From NCBI RefSeq assembly GCF_032854445.1, contig NC_088300.1:25713608-25773607 (forward strand): a stretch of DNA of 60,000 nucleotides. The letters run 5' to 3'. The stretch's first letter is position 1. Each line of letters begins with the position of its first letter. The translations under genes were made by a program, and so were the position numbers. Below, piece after piece: positions 27,001 to 41,400 of this stretch. Source of the stretch: Liolophura sinensis (Eukaryota > Mollusca > Polyplacophora > Chitonida > Chitonidae). The notes under the pieces are model-generated. The model saw only the letters and a program-made list of their open reading frames with translations. It was not told the origin of the DNA and did not search any database.

Positions 27001-30000
27001 GTTATAAAACCATGCTTGCCATGCCCTGAGTCTGGTACCTCTGCCTATACAAGTCAGCAGTGGGTTTGCATTACGTAAATCTTTGCAATCTTGGTCATTG
27101 ATCAACCAGCTACAGGAGACCATGGTCACCATATTAGCAGTTGGCTTCAATTAGCAGGTGAAGAATTTAAGGGTTCCATGATGTGGGGCGAAACACTGCG
27201 ACCATGTAAACGCCCACAACTTATTCACACATTCACAAAAACAGGGCTACATGTGTGTTGTTACCGTAAACATCCCCAAGCTCTTTATGTTAGTTACACA
27301 TAGGTGCTTGCACAGGACCTCTACATGTAGCTTATGCAAACTTCTGCTACGTGTCACAATGATCTAGCTGCGGCAGATACAGGGTCAATCCTGGGTCGAT
27401 AGTGCAAAGACTGGTTGACCAGTATCAGTATAAAGGCCCTGGCAGGGCGGCTTACTTGCCTTTGGTAAGGCGTCTCAGTGAAGAAGCACTAGATAAAAGA
27501 GCGGTGGAAATCCGTCCTGCAACAAGGAGGCACATTACACGTACATGCACCCTAATGATTCCTTCGTCATCATATGACTGAAAAATTATTAAGTACAACA
27601 TTAAATCCCAAGCAAGCACTCATTCACTCACTCATTCATTCACTCACAATGATCTAGCTCCATGCACAAGCCACTGACCAGACCTAACCTCTTTATTTGT
27701 GTACCTTATTAAAAGGTCACTTTTACAAAATGGGACTTCACTCAAATTCCCTCATCAGCAAATAATGCCACCTTAAGGTTTACGAAGCACAGACATTTTA
27801 ACATGTACATGCTATTGTGTATCTCAAGAAGAAAATGTCTGCACGAAATCTGATGTAAATCCCTCCTGAAGCTCAACATGATTGGCCTTACTGAATGGAC
27901 TTTTCTGAAGAGTATTGTGATGATGTTAAATATTTCAGTCACAACTATTTCATGCATCCAAACTGTGCAACTGATCACTTACTCAAGCTTAATGATAATT
28001 GAATATGCTCTTTAATTATAACTCTTTTTTTTTCTCTTTTTTTTTTCTTATTTATTACAGCCCTGTGTATCCTTACAGTGCACAGTTAAAGAGACTATAC
28101 TGGAGGATTTTAGCAAAGAATTGGTCAGCGATTCTTACTGTTTTATAATATCAGCCTCGTCTGTACACATGCTACCATTCACAATCTGTAATTAAGTTTC
28201 CAAAATTTATAAAGAAGGTCGCATTACAATATTTTCAAACTTTAGAATCATTTTAACCCTTTAAAGACAACAGGTAAACCTTGATACCTACTGAAAGATA
28301 AGAGTTTTTTCTTTTTTACATGATTGACAATTATGGATTTTTTGCCAAAACATCTCCTTTTAACTGGCAAAGCTGTTCCAGACCTTACACTGTACAAAGT
28401 TTTCTGGAAATGTCCCCTAGCTGGCAAAGTGGACTAGACTGCCTCCGTTCATGACCTCATTGGTTAATTCTGGTGTGTACTCATAAACCTGGTTACTGTC
28501 AAACATGTATACATGCAGCTTTATAGAAAATGGCATAAAAATAACTACCTAGTAAATAAATAAATACATACACAGATCTATACATGTTGTTGCAAATAAA
28601 TGTATTTAAACACGTACTAAAAATGTGCATGCCAGTAAGAACTTCTTTATTTACTGGTCCTGCTCTCACAACAGAACTTTCACAAAACAAACACACTCAC
28701 CTGACAGATATACCTGTATATCCAGGTAACTGTATGATTATACATGCCTGTATTTGTAATCATAATCTACATCAACCTCTCCTTTTTTTTTTGTTTTGCT
28801 TCCTTTTTTTTCTGTTTCTTTTTCCTTCCAGGATCTGACCAGGTAGTTATGGATTCACTTCATACACCTACAAATTTACTATTACTGTAGCTTTCACTGT
28901 ACAACTTATGGATTCACCACATACAACTACAAATTTACCATAAGTGTAGCTTTCACTGTACAACTTCCGGATTCACTACATACACCTACAAATTTACCAT
29001 AAGTGTAGCTTTCACTGTACAACTTCCGGATTCACTACATACACCTACAAATTTACCATAAGTGTAGCTTTCACCGTACAACTTCCGGATTCACTACATA
29101 CACCTACAAATTTACCATAGGTGTAGCTTTCACTGTACAACTTCCAGATTCACTACATACACCTACAAATTTACCATAAGTGTAGCTTTCACTGTACAAC
29201 TTTCAGATTCACTACATACACCTACAAATTTACCATAAGTGTAGCTTTCACTGTACAACTTCCGGATTCACTACATACACCTACAAATTTACCATAAGTG
29301 TAGCTTTCACTGTACAACTTCCAAATTCACTACATTACAAATACATGCACAGCACACACATGTATGCAGAGAAGAGAATCTTTTCTATCAAAGTCATCTG
29401 AAATTTCTTCTACTACACACACCGTGCATGTAACCGACCCATATTAGTAAAACAATTAGTTCTGGTCATTTTGGTCAAAGATTAGATGCTCTGAAAATCC
29501 TGATTTCCCTTCAACTGAGTTAAAATCAGCCGATTCTCATGCCTGTGTAAATTCTCATGCTTGTGTATGTAACTGTACTTTAATACTGTAGCTGTAAGTT
29601 TCAGACCCACTTCAGCTTGTTTGTACATGTCTAGTAAAACCGGTTAGATGGGAGGCCACCACCTTTATTATTGAAAAATGCCACTTAATAACTGTTACAT
29701 TTACCCATACATGAGGAAGAGATAACAAGAATTGAACATAGTGAAGACAGAAGTTGTTGTTGGGATTAGCCCACAGCAGGGCCTGGCCATACATCCTGGA
29801 TGTCCTTATTAAAAACCTAAGGCAGTATTTCAGATACCAGACACTTTACTGGTTGACAGCAAGGATAGACAAATGTCATCTTAACTGCTTCCTTCTCCCA
29901 TAGCATGTCTCGTGAACAGCTATTTATTTTTTTTTTATTTGCCATCCACTATGTATTGACTATTTTTCTACTTTCATCTCTAAATTTTTTTCATTTTTTT

Positions 30001-32411
30001 TTCTGTCGACGTCATATGTAGCTGACTGCAATTGCAATTTTTGACACACTTCACTACAATTAAAATCTTTCACCCAACAACTTTCAGAATCACTTCAAAC
30101 TAACTCCATGTATATATAAATAGTTGTCTGCAACTGCAATGTTTGGACAAACTTCGGTACATGCAACCTGCTCAGTGGAATTATCACCAGTCCATACAAT
30201 GTATGGATTCTTTTCATTCAATTACATGTAACTCAATGTGCAAGTAACTGACTTCAAATACAATTTTCTAACAATCCTCAACTTATTTGCACAGTAAAAC
30301 TGTTGAGCATGGGTCAATGTCTAGATTATTAGAGAATTTCACTTGTTTGAGTGGTGTGATGTCCATATTATTAGTTAATCCAACTTGTTTGAGTGGTGTG
30401 ATGTCCATATTATTAGTGAATTCAACTGGATTCTGCAGTTTGATGTCCATATTATTAGTTAATTCAACTTGTTTCAGTGGTGTGATGTCCATATTATTAG
30501 AGAATTCCATTTTTTTCAGTGGTGTGATGTCCATATTATTAGTGAATTCAACTTGTTTCAGTGGCGTGATGTCCATATTATTAGTGAATTCAACTAGTTT
30601 CAGTGGTGCTATGTCTAGATTATTAGAGAATTCCACTGGTTTGAGTGGTGTGATGTCCATATTATTTGTGAATTCAACTGGTTTCAGCAAAGTGATGTCC
30701 ACATAAATAGTGAATTACACTTGTTTCAGTGGTGTGATGTCCATATTATTAGTGAATTCCACTTGTTTCAGTAGTGTTGATGTCCACATAAATAGTGAAT
30801 TCCACCTTTTTGAGTGGCATGATGTCCATATCATTAGTGAACTCCACTTGTTTGAGTGGCGTGATGTCCATATAAATAATGAATTTCACTTGTTTCAGTG
30901 ATGCAATGTCTACATTATTAGTGAATTCCACTTGTCTGAGTGGTGTGATGTCCATATTATTAGTGAATTCAACTGGATTCAGCAGTTTGATGTCCATATA
31001 AATAGTGAATTCCACTTGTTTCAGTGGCGTGATCTCCATACTATTAGTGAATTCCACTTGTTTCAGTGGTGTGATGTCCATATAAATAGTGAATTTCACT
31101 TGTTTGAGTGGTATTTTATGACACAATCACTATAAAAATCTGAACACTGGATAGGATGTTATACTTACGATTGTGGCCACTGAATTAAACCCAAGCCTTA
31201 AGACCCCACCCCCTACCTCCTACTGCCAACAATCACAAACACCCTGGATTTATATCTACCAGTTCCCTGTAAACTTTGTCATACATATAAACAATGGGTT
31301 TTTGGTGTTAACCTCTAGGATTCATTCATTTACAAAATCTCTCTACACACGTTTTTTTATTCTACAGTCTCTTTTATGAAATCACCCTCAGATAGCTACC
31401 TCTATTTGTATGAGCATATAGAGGCCTACATTTGGTGAACAAAATCAGATGGCTCCCCAAATGTTGGTTTTCTGGCACAAATACAAGAATGCACATTTGT
31501 GACAGTAGCAAAGTGACATGACAATAGATACCACAGTAAATGTAATAAAAGATTACAATACTTCACAGTACCTCGAGATCTTTTCACTTTTACATCCATC
31601 ATACTGATTTTTAATGTCAATAATTTTGTATTTCAATGCACTCTTACTAAACATATATATTTTTATATATATATATATATGAATTTCTGTTATAAAACAT
31701 CTGACAAAAAAGTGGAAACTGACAGATACATACAGCTGAACATTATAATTAACAAGTAAAAGTTAATAATCAAAGTGGAAGTCAATAAAGAAACCAAAAG
31801 TCAATGTTCCAAAGGTCGGGTGGTATTCCAAACACATAACTGGAACAATATTATTAAAGCTATATAATACTGAAAATAAAAGTGAAGAAATGTAAACAGA
31901 AACAGAAAATAATCTTAAATATGGAGAATAAAAGTAGATAATGTAATCTCATAAAACATAATTAATTTTCAGGATACAAAATATCAGGATATCTGAATTT
32001 TAATTGATATCTTTCCTAATTGTATTGTAACTACATTACCTGTATGCTGCTCTAAGGGGCGAGAAAGCAGAGTCGCCATCGTGTATAAATATATGGTCCC
32101 AGCCACATTCCGTAGCGAACTCTTCCAAATGAAAGCGTATTGTTTGGTTTCTTTCACCCGTGTCCACCAACCAGGCACATTTCGAGTCTACAGTATAGTT
32201 GCCAGTACCATCGGAAATAAAACCATGCTCTTTTGTTAACCTGCAGAAGAAAAAGAACGAGAAATCTGATGAGAACATGGACACAAAACATTTCAACAAA
32301 ATGCCACTTCAAAGTAAAAACCATGATTTAATAGGTATATTTTGTCATACCCCATTTCTTCTAATTTTTGAGACACTTGGCCTGCTCATTTTAGCCAATA
32401 TATATATGTAT

Positions 32412-32474
<63 letters not shown>

Positions 32475-35400
32475 TGTAATTGCAGCAGGAATATTGAGTT
32501 TCTTTTCTATCCTGGTACAGGTATATGTACATGAACAATGTGTTTGTTTTTTTTATCTGGAGAGAGTTCTGTAAATTTCTGAGGGTACCAAGAGCTTAAA
32601 TTAGCAAGCCTTCATGTACACGAACAAGGCAATAAAGGTTAATTAACACTCAGAAAAACATGATTAAATAAGTTTGTTCATGTTCAAATCATTTAGCACA
32701 ACACAAATAGTTACAAATGCGTATTTATATAGCAGATAAATGTATTTGTCATGTCAGACAGCGGCTTCCTGCCTATGACGCGTACATTGTACTACATGTA
32801 TGTAACATTAGGCAATGGCAAATAGCCACTAAAATTATTTCTAGAAACTTTCAGCATGTACACATTTACCTGTAATGGTACCTGCATTAAGTTTTATAAA
32901 ATTTTTTAAAATGTACTCTGCATGTAGGGTATATGTTTAGTACATTAGCATACTTGTGAGAAGTCTCACCATTTCTGTTACAGGTTTAAGAGGAACTCTT
33001 TATCTTCAAGACAATATGTATTATATGTATGCGTGAATATGTACCTGTATTTAACCCTTAAAATTTCATCTTTGGATGACTATAAAGTTACTCATTTTTG
33101 CCTGATTCTGAGAGTCCTACTGATCTTAGAACAGTCCTTTCAGGTTAAATTGGAATGTAGGGTGCTATCCCACTGGGAACATGGATTAAAGTTTTAGAAC
33201 ATGTATGTTGCAAGCAATACATTTTGTGATCTTCATTGAATCGCCTCTAAAAATGAACTTTTTGGGGTGAGTTTTTAAGGTCAAATAGAGCATGGATACA
33301 TAATGTGTCTTTTATGTATTAAAAGAAATGACAGTTATTTATGATCAATACACTTGGCCGCGATAGCACTGTCCATTAACACACACATGCAACGGAAAGG
33401 AAACTTGGAAATATGACGTAAATCAAGAGCTAGGAGCTCTGAAAAGGCCAGGATGTCTCCAACTGTGACAAGATGAACAATTAAATGTGTCATTTTGACA
33501 GATCACCAGCTGCTTAGCTGAAAAGTTACTGTTTCTTTCCCCATCCTAGGATCAATTAGTAATTCAAATTATTAAGAACTTGTGATAGGTGTTATCCCTC
33601 AGTGGAGCACTTAGGTTGTTTACTCATGGATTAATTCATACAGCTGGGGAGCAACACTTGCGGGGGGGGGGGGGGGGGGAATTTAGTGGGATGCTTCAGC
33701 CTTGAACACGCTGAACTTAACTGCTATTTACACAGTGTGTGCGTACAAGTGTAAATGTGATAATGTTCAACCTTGTGGTGTGTTCTGTGTACTCCGGCTG
33801 TATGCAATGTACGTACATCCTGTACAGGTGTTACATTATACACATGTAAATGTATGCTCTGACAAGTGTCGACATAAGAAAAAACCCATGAGTACAGAAC
33901 ATAATACCAGTTTGTTGTTGTGAGACAATAGAGGTGTCACATATATGAGTGTTTCAATTGCCAGAAAAATACTACCCTATATTTTAATGAACAAATACAG
34001 AGTACATGGACACATCGATCTCTACAAATCAGCCCACTCTTGAATGATCCAACAATAAGACTTTGGCTGCATGATCCAAGTCAGTTGATCTGTCATGGAG
34101 CTGGTGAGGAGAGGCGCTTATTTTGGACGCTCAGGGTGACATAACGATATTAAAAAACACCGGTGAAATAAATTATATTGGTCAATGGTTCCTGGTTTAA
34201 GTCCACTGAGTACACTGAGGTCATCCAAGACAGCTTGAACAGCAAGGGCCATGTCAGATCTGAGCTAATCATAAATACATGTACATGTTGATGAATAAAC
34301 TGAAGTTTTTACCACCCGACCTTTGGCAAGTTAGTGACAAACAGGCACACGAGCGTGATCAACCACTTATTGTCACCAAAGGCCCCAACCTGTAAACAGG
34401 CTGACTGATCCAGTACCCCATGTGTAACTTGTACATGTCATTTAAAAAAACATGCATACATGTTATGATGTGTACAATACATGCATTTAAATATTTATTT
34501 GATTGGTGTTTTATGCCGAACTCAGCAATATTTCACTTATATATCGCCCAGCATTATGCTGGGAGGAAACAGAGCAGAGCCCACAAGTTGCTGGAAGAAC
34601 TTCTCATGTACGGTTGGTGGGGAATCCAACAATGAACATGAGCTGGACTTGAACTCACAGCTACCGGCATGGTGAGAGACACCTGGATCGTCGCCCAATG
34701 CTGGCACGCTAATCACCTCTGCCACAGATGCCCCCCTACAATACATGTACATGTAGATTACATATGAGCTAACACACAATGTGTACCAGAATTTTCTACC
34801 AATTCTGGTGTCAAAGACCAATATCAAACAGAGAGTATACCTAAAATGCTTCTCAGATAGAGACATATTGCCCTGATCAAAGTGATCAAGGTTCTAGAAC
34901 TGTCAACAAAGCACTGTCCTGGGATTCCCTGGGGCGGCCTAGCAATTTGTGTCACACATCAACTGATGAGCTATGGCATGCTAACAGTCAATCAATATAT
35001 ACATGTATTTACCTGCACAAAGATAATAATGTTTATATGCACACATCATACTGAAAATAAGGTATGTATGTACACATATGTCCCGTAATCATGTGCACGG
35101 TTGTATATACATGCATAAAATCCCTAATAGCAAAAGCAAGAACACTCTGAATAAAATGAGAAGGCAAACAGTTGATGACTGTAATTTCTCAATAATTACA
35201 CACACTCGCTAATTGAGACGCACTGGAAGTAAGCCGGTAGACCATAGAAGTCTCCTGCAAAGGGGTCACATTGGGTGATATTTGCATGCCAGCTAGCCCA
35301 GCTGGAATATAGGCCTACCCTGGTCTATAAAGCCAGGCTTTCCTCAGGGTTTGTCCAAAGCAACTCATGATGTCATTTTTCAGTATTCTCAGTTGTCTTA

Positions 35401-38400
35401 TTTGTCACCTTTCCACTACAATATACATGTATGCACGTATGTCAAACTGAAACGTCAAATATGCAAATTATTCGGAAAGCTACATATTTTAATTTTGAGT
35501 ATGCTATATTTGTTTGTGTGCAAATCTATGAAGAAAGTATACACTTCTCCCTCTTTAGTATATGCTACTGCTAAGTTCAACATCTGCTTATTATAGCTTA
35601 GATTTGCTAGCAAGGCTACCAAAGATCTCACCTGTTGAAGACACATACATGCAAAATTAATATGCACACAGGGCATCAGCGATTGAACATCACCCTTGTT
35701 ATTGTGCTGTATATGTATGTAAAACTTTGTTCCCAATACATGCTGTACTTTTTGGGATACCACCCCTAACATTTTGTTTAACTTTGGTTCCAATACACAA
35801 TTCACAGTCAGGAATTTGTTAATATATGGTATTTAATAGGTACACACTGAATCAACGGTGGAACATTCCCCTTGTGCTGTTGTGCTCTACATATGTGCAA
35901 ACCCGGAGCAAGGCCATGAAATTTGGGAGGTTGATGAGACCAAAAAATTGGTTAAAAAAAAAGCCTTCAATAACTGATCATTTGGTTTCACCATGATTAG
36001 AAAACTGATCAACTGTTTGCGCAAATTGGTTACGTGAATATGTGGGTAATACAGTCATCTACAGTACTTTCTAGCAGATTTTTTTTCCTTTCATTTTGTG
36101 TAACTTTGACGAAGCCTATGAATTTGCAGATGAAGTTGGCTGTATTGCAGTCTGACATCATACATGTCCACCGGAATCCACAGATATCACAATGGCTACG
36201 TCGGGGGGGGGGGGGGGCACGGCATGAACGGTGATCAGCCTACTTCAGGGTGGATCAGGAAGCCACTATAAAACACATTTGCTATACAAATGCTGAGAAT
36301 CACATGGCTTCAAGGCCAGACCAGGATGTATCATATTCCTGAGTATTTTTATTTTCTTTTGATGTTTAATAATTACTTTTACAGTAAGTTACTTGTAGTG
36401 TGTGTAATATCCACCTGGCTTAGGAAGCCCCCACAATCCCTGTCTGATAAATTAGTTTCGCCCACAGGATGAAATGATGTAACCACTGGCACGATGGAAT
36501 GTCAGCTATGACCAGCTCATGGAAAGTTGTTGACTAGTGAAAGTTTAAATTCAATTCAAACTTAATATCACCTTTCTATGTCTAACTCACCAGGAGCACA
36601 TTGCATGACTGACGAATGCCACCAGCTAGGGCGTGTTGTGTACATAACAAAGGAAACATGTAGTGCGCATGCTCATGGTGAGAAAATGTTCCTGAAAGTC
36701 GAACAGTAATTTCTTAGCCAAAAGTTTCAATATTTGTTTCAATACTGAAGCCTTCTCAGGAGGTACATGTACTTATACACCATCACGAAGTTAATAGGTG
36801 CTTTGTAGACTGGACTTGATAGCACAAATGACAGGAGACAGTGCAGATGCACTGGCCCGATTAATAAACAGAATGCGGACCTCAGAGGAATTTGGTCAGA
36901 GATGAAAGCTGGTGACTGCATTTAGTGCATTATGGCATTGGGTTCAAGTTCAACAGAACACTTTGCAGCATCACGGCACCAAATGACGGCTTTCGTTCAC
37001 AGTCATATTAGCACTTGTTTTTTGTTAGCAGACAAGTACTTAAACAACCTGGGAAGAGGTAGCTCTAACAACTGACAAGGCTTTTATTTTGTGTTAGCTG
37101 TAGTGATATCACACGCCAAAGATGGCCTCCAACCTTGTGTGGGTAACTCTAAAATACCCATTGAGCGCTACACGGTTTAAGCATTGCATTTGTATGAATG
37201 TTCCTAGGGACTCACTGGCATAACCAATTTATCAGTCTGCACAATTACAAATCCACGTAACTGACATGCGACTGATCGTTTCATTCACGCCAAATGTTTT
37301 CTGGCCTGCTCAGCCCAATACATGTACTACTTTTGGAGATACCACCTCAAACATTTTGTTTAACATTGTTTCTAATATACAATATACCATGTCAGGAATT
37401 CAGTAATTTACAGTACTTAACATGTTCACACCGAATCAACTACGGAATATCCTTCTCCAGTTACTGTGCTTTCCCGGTCACTGGACACTGACCCTCAGCG
37501 TATGACCTAAGTTATGCCTGCACAGTTTATATCATCAAAAAAGCATACGGTTTAAAGCTAAAAATTTAACTCTAGGAAAAAAGTGTTTTGACTACACACA
37601 TGATTTATTTATTTCATTGGAGTTTTAGACCATTTACAGTACTATGGAGACAGAGCCTGGGGGCAATCCACGACCATCTTCAAGTTTTTCACCGACATCC
37701 CCTACATACAGCCAGAGAGGAAACCGGCATGAACTGGACTTGAACTCAAAGCAACCGCTTTGGTGTGAGGCTCCTTGTTCAATGCACTGCAATGGCACGC
37801 TAACCACCTTGACAAGGGAGGCCCTCAAACATGATGTACACCATTATGTTCAATTACAGTCTCTGTGTTGTACTGAAACATTTTTGTGTTGTAACACTAA
37901 GGAAGAGCTACATGCACATGTATATAGGTTCAGAGCAATACTGTACAGTAAATGTGTCTGAACTTTGACCTACTGAAAAAGTTGACACAATGCCACACCC
38001 TATATTTTAATACATGCATATAATATTAGGAGGACTAATAATACAGTAATGTGGCGACAAGTAAGACCCTTGTTGACACAATGTTACATGTAATACATAG
38101 ACTTTTCAAATGTTTATGCATGGTCGCTGATATTACCACATATATGTGCACTGTAAATGTACCCTTCTGTCCAATATGATCAAACTGCACGGGGCTTTAT
38201 TAAAGGTTTTGTAATAAATTCATGGGCCACTACTCACCAGCACAATCTTATCTTTATACAGGTAAACAAATAAACCAGCAAAGTCACATCACCTCAAGTA
38301 ACATGAGATTTGTATGACTTTAGGTGTTATCACCATTGACTCATTGTTGAATTATCAGGTGAGAAACGTGCAAAGGAACAGCCTCACACCTTTGTAATCA

Positions 38401-41400
38401 GACCAGATTTTGTTACAGGAAGTATTTTAGTTTCTAGAAACTTTGAGATAATACCAGATTCAAAGTCCAACGGATTCAAATACTAGTGTTTGTGATCACT
38501 TCTTATTTCTTTTGATCCAAGTTATGCATGCACTTGTAGTTGTAAAGCATGCATTCTTAAACTGTTCAAACACTACATGTACACAATGCCACTGGTTAGA
38601 TCACTAATGAAGTCACAAACAGTGTAACAAAAATATGGTCTGGTATTTGCTGGCCAAAGGCGTATAAAGTTTGAATCTGTATACAAAAATACCTCACTAG
38701 TAGCCATACATGTAGATAAACTACATGCTTGAGGGAAAGCCTTCAAAGTCAGGGCCCGGTTTCACGAATCACTCTTAACATTACGTTCTCTTAAGTACCA
38801 CGGCAACCAGTACTGTAGGCATTACGACGTCTTGGTAGTTGCGAGCTCATAACAATAAGAGAACTTTGTGAAACTTGTCCCTGCACTTTTCGAGTACATG
38901 TATTATACACTGGTAATGGACTCCAGCTGTCTCAAAAATCAAATTGTGTATCAAGAATAATGATGTCCTTGAGTTGAACCACATGTACATGTAACTTAAA
39001 CACAGAGCCCTTGTAAATCTGCATCAACAAAGATACCTTCACTGCTTTTTTTAGATTTTTGTGAAGTGAGTTAAAGGCGTTCAAACATGTGAATTTTAAG
39101 GTGGGCTCTATGGGCCATACTAGAAGAGTTTAGGAACTCTGACGTCACAGGAAATTATTCCAACTTTAATCACGACCATGAAGGTTGGAATAACTCTTTT
39201 TACCTATAAGCAAAGGATTCCTGAAATATTGCTCCCAAAAATTCCTTCCTTCTGGTGAACATCAGGAAAAAAAGGTGATGTGACATAAGAGTTCCTACAT
39301 GTATATACACTCAATAAGGCTGATAAATACCACCATAGTATTCAATCATTTGAATGCCTTTCAACACTCTTCAAAAATATCTGAAAAAATAAATGAAAGT
39401 ATTTTACGCAGTTTTCAGTTGTCAATATGGTGAAACTTACGTTATATTTTAGCTTTCTTTTACTTTAATGGCTTTGATCCGTCGTGCACTAAAATATAGA
39501 CGTTCAGATCTTGAGCATAGCTAAGAGTAACGTGCACGGCACATGACACACTGCACGACATGCACATGCTACTCCAAACAGAAAACACTTTGCAATATAC
39601 AAAAATTAGCTTGGAAATGTCTACTTTCATCTACTGTTATGTGTAAATCAGTAAATGTACATTACTAATGGTATGTATGTATGTATGTATGTATGTATGT
39701 TTAAGGTATTATGTCATACTTAACAATTTTTCAGTCAGATGATGAGGAGTCATTAGGCGTGTGTACACATTCTGTGCCTTCTTGTGGCAGTCCATGCTGC
39801 CAAACTGCTTTCACCACTGGCATATCATGCCAAAGACACCAGACAGGACATTTCATCCAGTCGCTTTATACTGACACCAGGCCTGCCAGTTCTGTTTCCT
39901 TGCTCTAGCTTCTCTGTTCTGAGTGCCACGTGAGACAATAACATTTTCATAGTCTTTGGTATGACTCAACCTGGGTTTGATCTCCGGTCTCCCTACTTTG
40001 AGATGAACGCTCTAACCATCAGTAGTCCACAGAAGTGGTCTATTATTAATGGGTACCAAAGACAAACTAAATGCAAAACAGTGTCTGAATTCATTATAAG
40101 CTCTGGGTTCTACATGGACCTTTGCTTTTACATCTTCAGTAAACAAAGGTTGCAGATGCACTGACATGTCAGACTATCATTAGAAGCAGCAGCATCAAAG
40201 AATTCTAATCTTGATGATCTCTCAGTTGTGTAGATGAATATCATTTTAAATATCCTACCCTTCAGGAGAAAATGCCATCAAGTCGCTAACACAATGTGCA
40301 CGAACCCATAAGCCATGTTTCTCAAAACAAGTCCTGTGGGGAAAATCAGTTCTACACCAACCTCCACAAGATACACATACATGTAAACTACATGTATAAC
40401 TTCAGGCTCCATTATTTAAATCTGAGAGATATGTGATGCCATTCCCTGATGTGCAATGTGATGAAGAGTGCATGATGCAAGGGGAAAAAAGAAATTTGCT
40501 TTAACAGTAATTTGTGAAGGTGGGGCCGGGCCAGACCGTATCTTTGAGAACTACTTTTCAGCTAAACTAAATTCAGCCAGTTGTCAATGGACATACATGT
40601 ACTGCCTTTAGATTGAGCTCCATAATAAGTACAACTAGCACTGATCACTGATTAGGAGGGTCTTACTGTTATTCCACATACAATGGCACTTAAATGTTAA
40701 ACAAGATGGAATGGTTGGTTGGACTTTAGATTTACTTTTTACACTGCCATGTATGCCAAGCTTATTAATTACAGGTATTTAAGAATGATGCAATGGCTGT
40801 TTAATAATTACAGCTGTCACAGGAACAGTAACATTCAAGCAGTGGTGCATTAATAGATCTTTGGGCTTTGTGAGTTATATTCCTGGGCCTACATTCACTT
40901 AAAGTAAAAAAAAATTTACTTGTCTTGTCGCTACATGTATAAGGTGTCTCAACCGAGATGAAGTCTTTTACGGAAAGCTTCAACACCAAGTCGCAAAAGT
41001 TAACACTAGAGCCCAAATGGGTCTCTGCTAAAAGCTGTTAAATAGGTCTATTGCTATTCTTCTATTTTTATTTTCCTTATAACTAATGACCAATTGTCTT
41101 CTAGTAGAATTCACTGGTCTTCTCCACCCAGAAAGAGCCTATCAGATATTCTGTGTGTAATGGAGGACCTGTCTCCCCCTTTATTATGACTTTAAAGAAA
41201 ATGCATTACACCAGAACATCATATCATGATATACTGTAAGATTGTAGACATTTTCCCAGAATTTTTTTTTGCAACTAAGTCATTACCATTTCTGTTCATT
41301 TGTTTAGTGTGACCTTGAAAATCTTCATTATTTGTACCAATGATGCATGTGGTCAAGGTAACATATCCTGACACAATACATGTTTAGGTCCTTATATTGT

